From: Lateolabrax maculatus
Lineage: Eukaryota > Chordata > Actinopteri > Acropomatiformes > Lateolabracidae
Assembly (NCBI GenBank): GCA_031216445.1
Contig: CM062206.1
Span: 4,782,001 to 4,846,000 of the forward strand
Reading direction: 5' to 3'
DNA length: 64,000 nt
A program made the translations under genes and the position numbers. Under the pieces are notes generated by a model. That model had not been told where the DNA came from and made no database searches. It saw nothing but the letters and a program-made list of their open reading frames with translations. Below, piece by piece: positions 61,116 to 64,000 of the stretch. Each line of letters begins with the position of its first letter. Position 1 is the first letter of the stretch.

Positions 61116-61497
61116 GGCTGCAGTGTGGGACTTGTACATATTAATGAACGTCGGTTACATTCAAGCTTTGCCAAACGAATTTGCACAATTTTGCACAAAA
61201 TTTTAATTAACCAGAGTTTTTAAATCTGGGGTCAGTGGCAATGTTACCACGCTGCCGCACCGGTAGTGATACGCAGCGTTAAAAACAGAAAGCGATTGGC
61301 AGCGGCTCCCTGGAGCCGACATCAGCAGACTGGCCGGACCACGGAGTTGTAGGAGAATCACTAAGCTTTTCTATTAGACGCATCACTTTTATACTATTTT
61401 TGTTGGCAAACTGCTCTGTTGAGTTTCAAACTGAGTATTTCTGTTGCTTCCTGGGATCGCTGCCAGAAGGGGGAGACAAAAATGCCACACTCCAGCT
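61116..61497 (-). mobile_element. TTAA-type miniature element, copy A
   Basis: Flanked by TTAA (61112-61115) and a one-base variant TCAA (61498-61501). The ends are GGCTGCAGTGTGGGACTTG and, read backwards, AGCTGGAGTGTGGCATTTT. Read backwards, the element aligns along its length with copy B at 62725-63060 (for example CTTCTGGCAGCGATCCCAGG against GTTCTGGCAGTGATCCCAGG, and CAGTTTGAAACTCAA against GAGTTTGAAACTCAA). Non-coding. Confidence 0.75.
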
Positions 61498-62433
61498 TCA
61501 AAGAAGACATTTACAAGCACTGAAACTAGTAAATTGTTGTTTCTCTTCCAGTAATCACAAATATATTATTATTGATTGTATTGCTTTGCATTACTGTAGA
61601 TAAAAAGTTTCTCCAAATATCCAGTGTCAAGCTATGTCCAATCCAGTTTTTAAGTGTAGCTGGAGACATTAGTAGCAACCGTTCCCTTTTGCTGCCAGTC
61701 AAAGAGGACCAGCAGTCATGTTCTTCATGAAAAAATGTATCATATTCCCAAAACTCAATCATAAATGTAGCTTTAGTGGCTGATGCTGATTTCTGGATTG
61801 TAAATGGGGATTAGAAACTCAGATATGATGACAGCAGATTTTTTTTGCATTGTTTGTGAGTTATTTTAAAATCACACCCACTCATAAATACAGTACCACC
61901 TACACCTACACCTAATAATAAATAATCAAAAAATGATTTCCAAAATCTTAACCTAATGCTAACACCGCTGTCCAGAAAGTCTTTAAAGACTGGCGCAGCT
62001 TTCTTCACTTTGATCTATTGTGCTTTGAGGCATGGCTGAACATGCTGAGTGTTAATTATGTAAAACCTCAACAGTGCTTTGACTTCCATTAGCTGTCTCC
62101 TGGGACATGGGTCAAAACTACCTGAGGGGAATACTGTGTGCTGTTCACCACATGAGGACATGATTAATCAACTTAAATTACTGTGGTCCAACATGCCATG
62201 TGACTGCACTGCATGGATTGTGACGGCTGGAGGTGTATCTATGTCTATTAAGGTTGCAATGGTATGAGATTTCCACAGTACGATAACCGTCTCAGAAAAT
62301 ATCATGGTTTCACATCATCACTGTATACGGTATTTCACAATTATCAGTTACAATGACCTTTTAAAGGAATGAAAGCAGAAGGGCTTTTTTGGGGGGTTGA
62401 ACAAACGCTATTTCACTAATTTCACAAAATATT

Positions 62434-63287
62434 TAGGGCTGTCAATCATTTCTCAATACATTTTTAATCGAATGAATTACATGATATGCTGATTAATTAA
62501 TAAAATTAATCACATATTGATATTAGCTTGGAAAACCCCCCAAATAAGGATAGTTCAACTCAAAAACATGACATTATTGTGGCACATATTGAAGCATAGA
62601 ATAGAAATTTTAAAAGGGGGCATTAGAAATCAGTAACAGACTTAAATGTGGCCATAACAGTGTTTTAATTTATTTTTTAATATTTAAAATAAGCTCATCG
62701 CCTCAGCACCAATGTGGTGCTTAAAGCTGCAGTGCAGAACTTTTCTCCCCGTTCTGGCAGTGATCCCAGGAACCAACAAAAATACTGAGTTTGAAACTCA
62801 ATTCAACAGGAAACACGAAAATAAAACCTAGTGACGTCTCTTGCGTCTAATAAACAAGCTCAGTGCTTCTCCATACTCTGGCCGGTGCACTGATGTCGGC
62901 TGCAGGCGCTGCAGACTGGTTTATGGTGAGCCAGCGTGGGAATGCCGCCGCAGACACCAGATTTAAAACTGTAGTATGGAAATACAGAGAGAACATCACC
63001 ATCATGTGACCTTGTTTGGTGAGGGTTTGGATTTATATGTAAAAGTTGAGCAGTCCAGCTTTAAGTGATGACCACATTAACTATTCTTTTGTTAACTGTT
63101 TGCATGCACAATTGATGCACTGACGGTGGTGTCAGTGGCCCCCTGAGTGCTAAGAGTGCTGCTCTCACAGGCTCAGAGCCTCTGATATAATGACATTGTA
63201 TGTGTTAACCTGCATAGATTAATTTTTAATGCATTAATTTTTTGTAATTAATTTATCGAAAATTGACACATTAATTTGTCAGTCCTA
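62434..63287. mobile_element. hAT-like non-autonomous element with 8-bp target duplication
   Basis: It starts TAGGGCTGTCAATCATT and ends TTTGTCAGTCCTA, an imperfect inverted repeat of the TAGGGCTGTCAA type. The flanking octamers are AAAATATT (62426-62433) and AAAATAGT (63288-63295), 7 of 8 identical, as expected for hAT insertion. The inner ends are rich in ATTAAT motifs typical of this type. A TTAA-type element is inserted inside it. No transposase is present. Confidence 0.75.
62725..63060 (+). mobile_element. TTAA-type miniature element, copy B
   Basis: Flanked by perfect TTAA on both sides (62721-62724 and 63061-63064). The left end AGCTGCAGTGCAGAACTTTT and the right end read backwards AGCTGGACTGCTCAACTTTT are 20-base imperfect inverted repeats. 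It is the inverted relative of copy A at 61116-61497 and sits inside the hAT-like element. Confidence 0.85.
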
Positions 63288-63420
63288 AAAATAGTATGTC
63301 CTGACATGCATGACATTTTTTTTTTAACAACACTAATACAGTAGAATTTAATACTATTAAAACGCAAATGAGCATGGTATGATAATTGATTCACAGATAA
63401 AATTCAATGTTTTTGACAGC

Positions 63421-63480
63421 AGAACTTTTTTTAATTTCAATTTCAATTTTTTTATTGATTTTTAATGTTTATACAAGTTT
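63421..63480. repeat. AT-rich tract with repeated TTTCAA
   Basis: TTTAATTTCAATTTCAATTT followed by TTTTATTGATTTTTAATG. On the minus strand it contains AATCAATAAAAAAATTG and could be the 3' tail of a LINE, but no coding part is attached. Confidence 0.35.
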
Positions 63481-63509
63481 TATTGTTCAGAAAACATGAG
63501 CCGCAACAT

Positions 63510-63615
63510 CCCTAGTTTGAGTCCATCCAGCGACCTTTGCTACATGCCATTCCCCATCTCTTCCCTCTGCTGTCTCTGTAATAACGGCATAAAATGCCCC
63601 AGAAAATATCTCAAC
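63510..63615 (+). mobile_element. SINE-like dispersed repeat tail
   Basis: The sequence GCGACCTTTGCTACATGCCA, a pyrimidine-rich stretch, then AACGGCATAAAATGCCCCAG and AAAATATC is a pattern I recognise from short interspersed repeats of percomorph fishes. No intact tRNA-like head with A and B boxes was found before it, so this may be a truncated copy. Confidence 0.45.
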
Positions 63616-64000
63616 CAGGTGTTACAGCACCGATGTTTGACCTGTTATTATCAGGAATAACAAAATACACCCAGGAACATGACGCATATCACCAAAAGCT
63701 TTCTTTAAAATAGCCATGAGATTAAAATTATTATCCGGGGTTTGATGTGTTTTTGCAGTAAACAGGATGTTAGGACCGGAGGACTTTATTTGAAATACTA
63801 AGGTAGATTTGGATGTTTTGCGGGATGGAGGGGGCCGGTTGGGTGCTTTAAAATCCGTGATTTTCTTTGGTTGAATCTGTGCCACAAAGAGCAAGATGCA
63901 CTGTTCAGTTTGGTTATTTTTATAGGTACTGAAAACTGAGATTGTATATAAAGATATTCTGAAACGTATACAGTATGTCATATATTTATACATAGCAAAA

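Larger units (their letters stand above)
62250..63390. mobile_element. Outer older repeat interrupted by nested elements
   Basis: The left part, GCAATGGTATGAGATTTCCA and GATAACCGTCTCAGAAAATA, resembles a dispersed fish repeat that I recognise. Related-looking sequence resumes after 63296, including GAGCATGGTATGATAATTG near 63371. The exact ends are not determined. Confidence 0.4.

Noticed and set aside
63622..63993. 123-codon open frame on the minus strand at the window end
   Set aside because: No recognisable domain or leader; it overlaps the SINE-like region boundary and has AT-rich, random-looking composition. It could be part of an unidentified repeat.

Overview
The window is vertebrate nuclear DNA, almost certainly from a ray-finned (teleost) fish. 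The genes are split by GT-AG introns. Dinucleotide microsatellites and homopolymer G runs are frequent. Non-coding stretches carry remnants of transposon types common in fish: a Penelope-like element, an L1/Tx1-type LINE, a second LINE, hAT-like and TTAA-flanked miniature elements, and a SINE-like tail. I could run no database search, so family names rest on recognised protein motifs and on splice-consistent exon models.

Region 1 (about 2.4-18.1 kb) is gene-rich. On the minus strand, four coding exons (9050 down to 2405) encode a 513-residue GASK1B (FAM198B) Golgi-associated kinase-like protein with a type II signal anchor. On the plus strand, 12 to 13 coding exons (10349 to 18074) encode TMEM144, a ten-helix transporter-like protein of the drug/metabolite transporter superfamily. 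The two genes are head to head, 1.3 kb apart, as they are in human 4q32.1. All gask1b junctions are canonical and keep frame. In tmem144 one junction is abnormal: the intron 2 donor expected at 10695 reads TT instead of GT. A nearby GT and a downstream AG would restore the frame with loss of five residues. Intron 9 holds a decayed Penelope-like retroelement with RT and GIY-YIG pieces.

Region 2 (18.1-57.1 kb) is about 39 kb in which I could find no convincing exon on either strand. It holds microsatellites, two LINE fragments, several inverted-repeat elements and a 40-bp near-perfect palindrome.

Region 3 (57.1-64 kb) starts with a GC-rich, CpG-containing segment and a short exon (57438-57480) that encodes a hydrophobic leader and ends in a strong phase-1 donor. 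It looks like the first coding exon of a secreted or membrane protein whose remaining exons lie beyond the window. Synteny suggests rxfp1, but the sequence alone does not prove it. The presumed intron ends in a nest of transposons: a TTAA-type element inside a hAT-like element with a 7/8 matching 8-bp target duplication, inside older repeat sequence. A second copy of the TTAA element lies 1.2 kb upstream in the opposite orientation.

I did not find a previously undescribed genetic system. The observations most worth a second look are the altered tmem144 splice donor, the optional tmem144 microexon with its tandem acceptor, the orphan leader exon and the nested element cluster.
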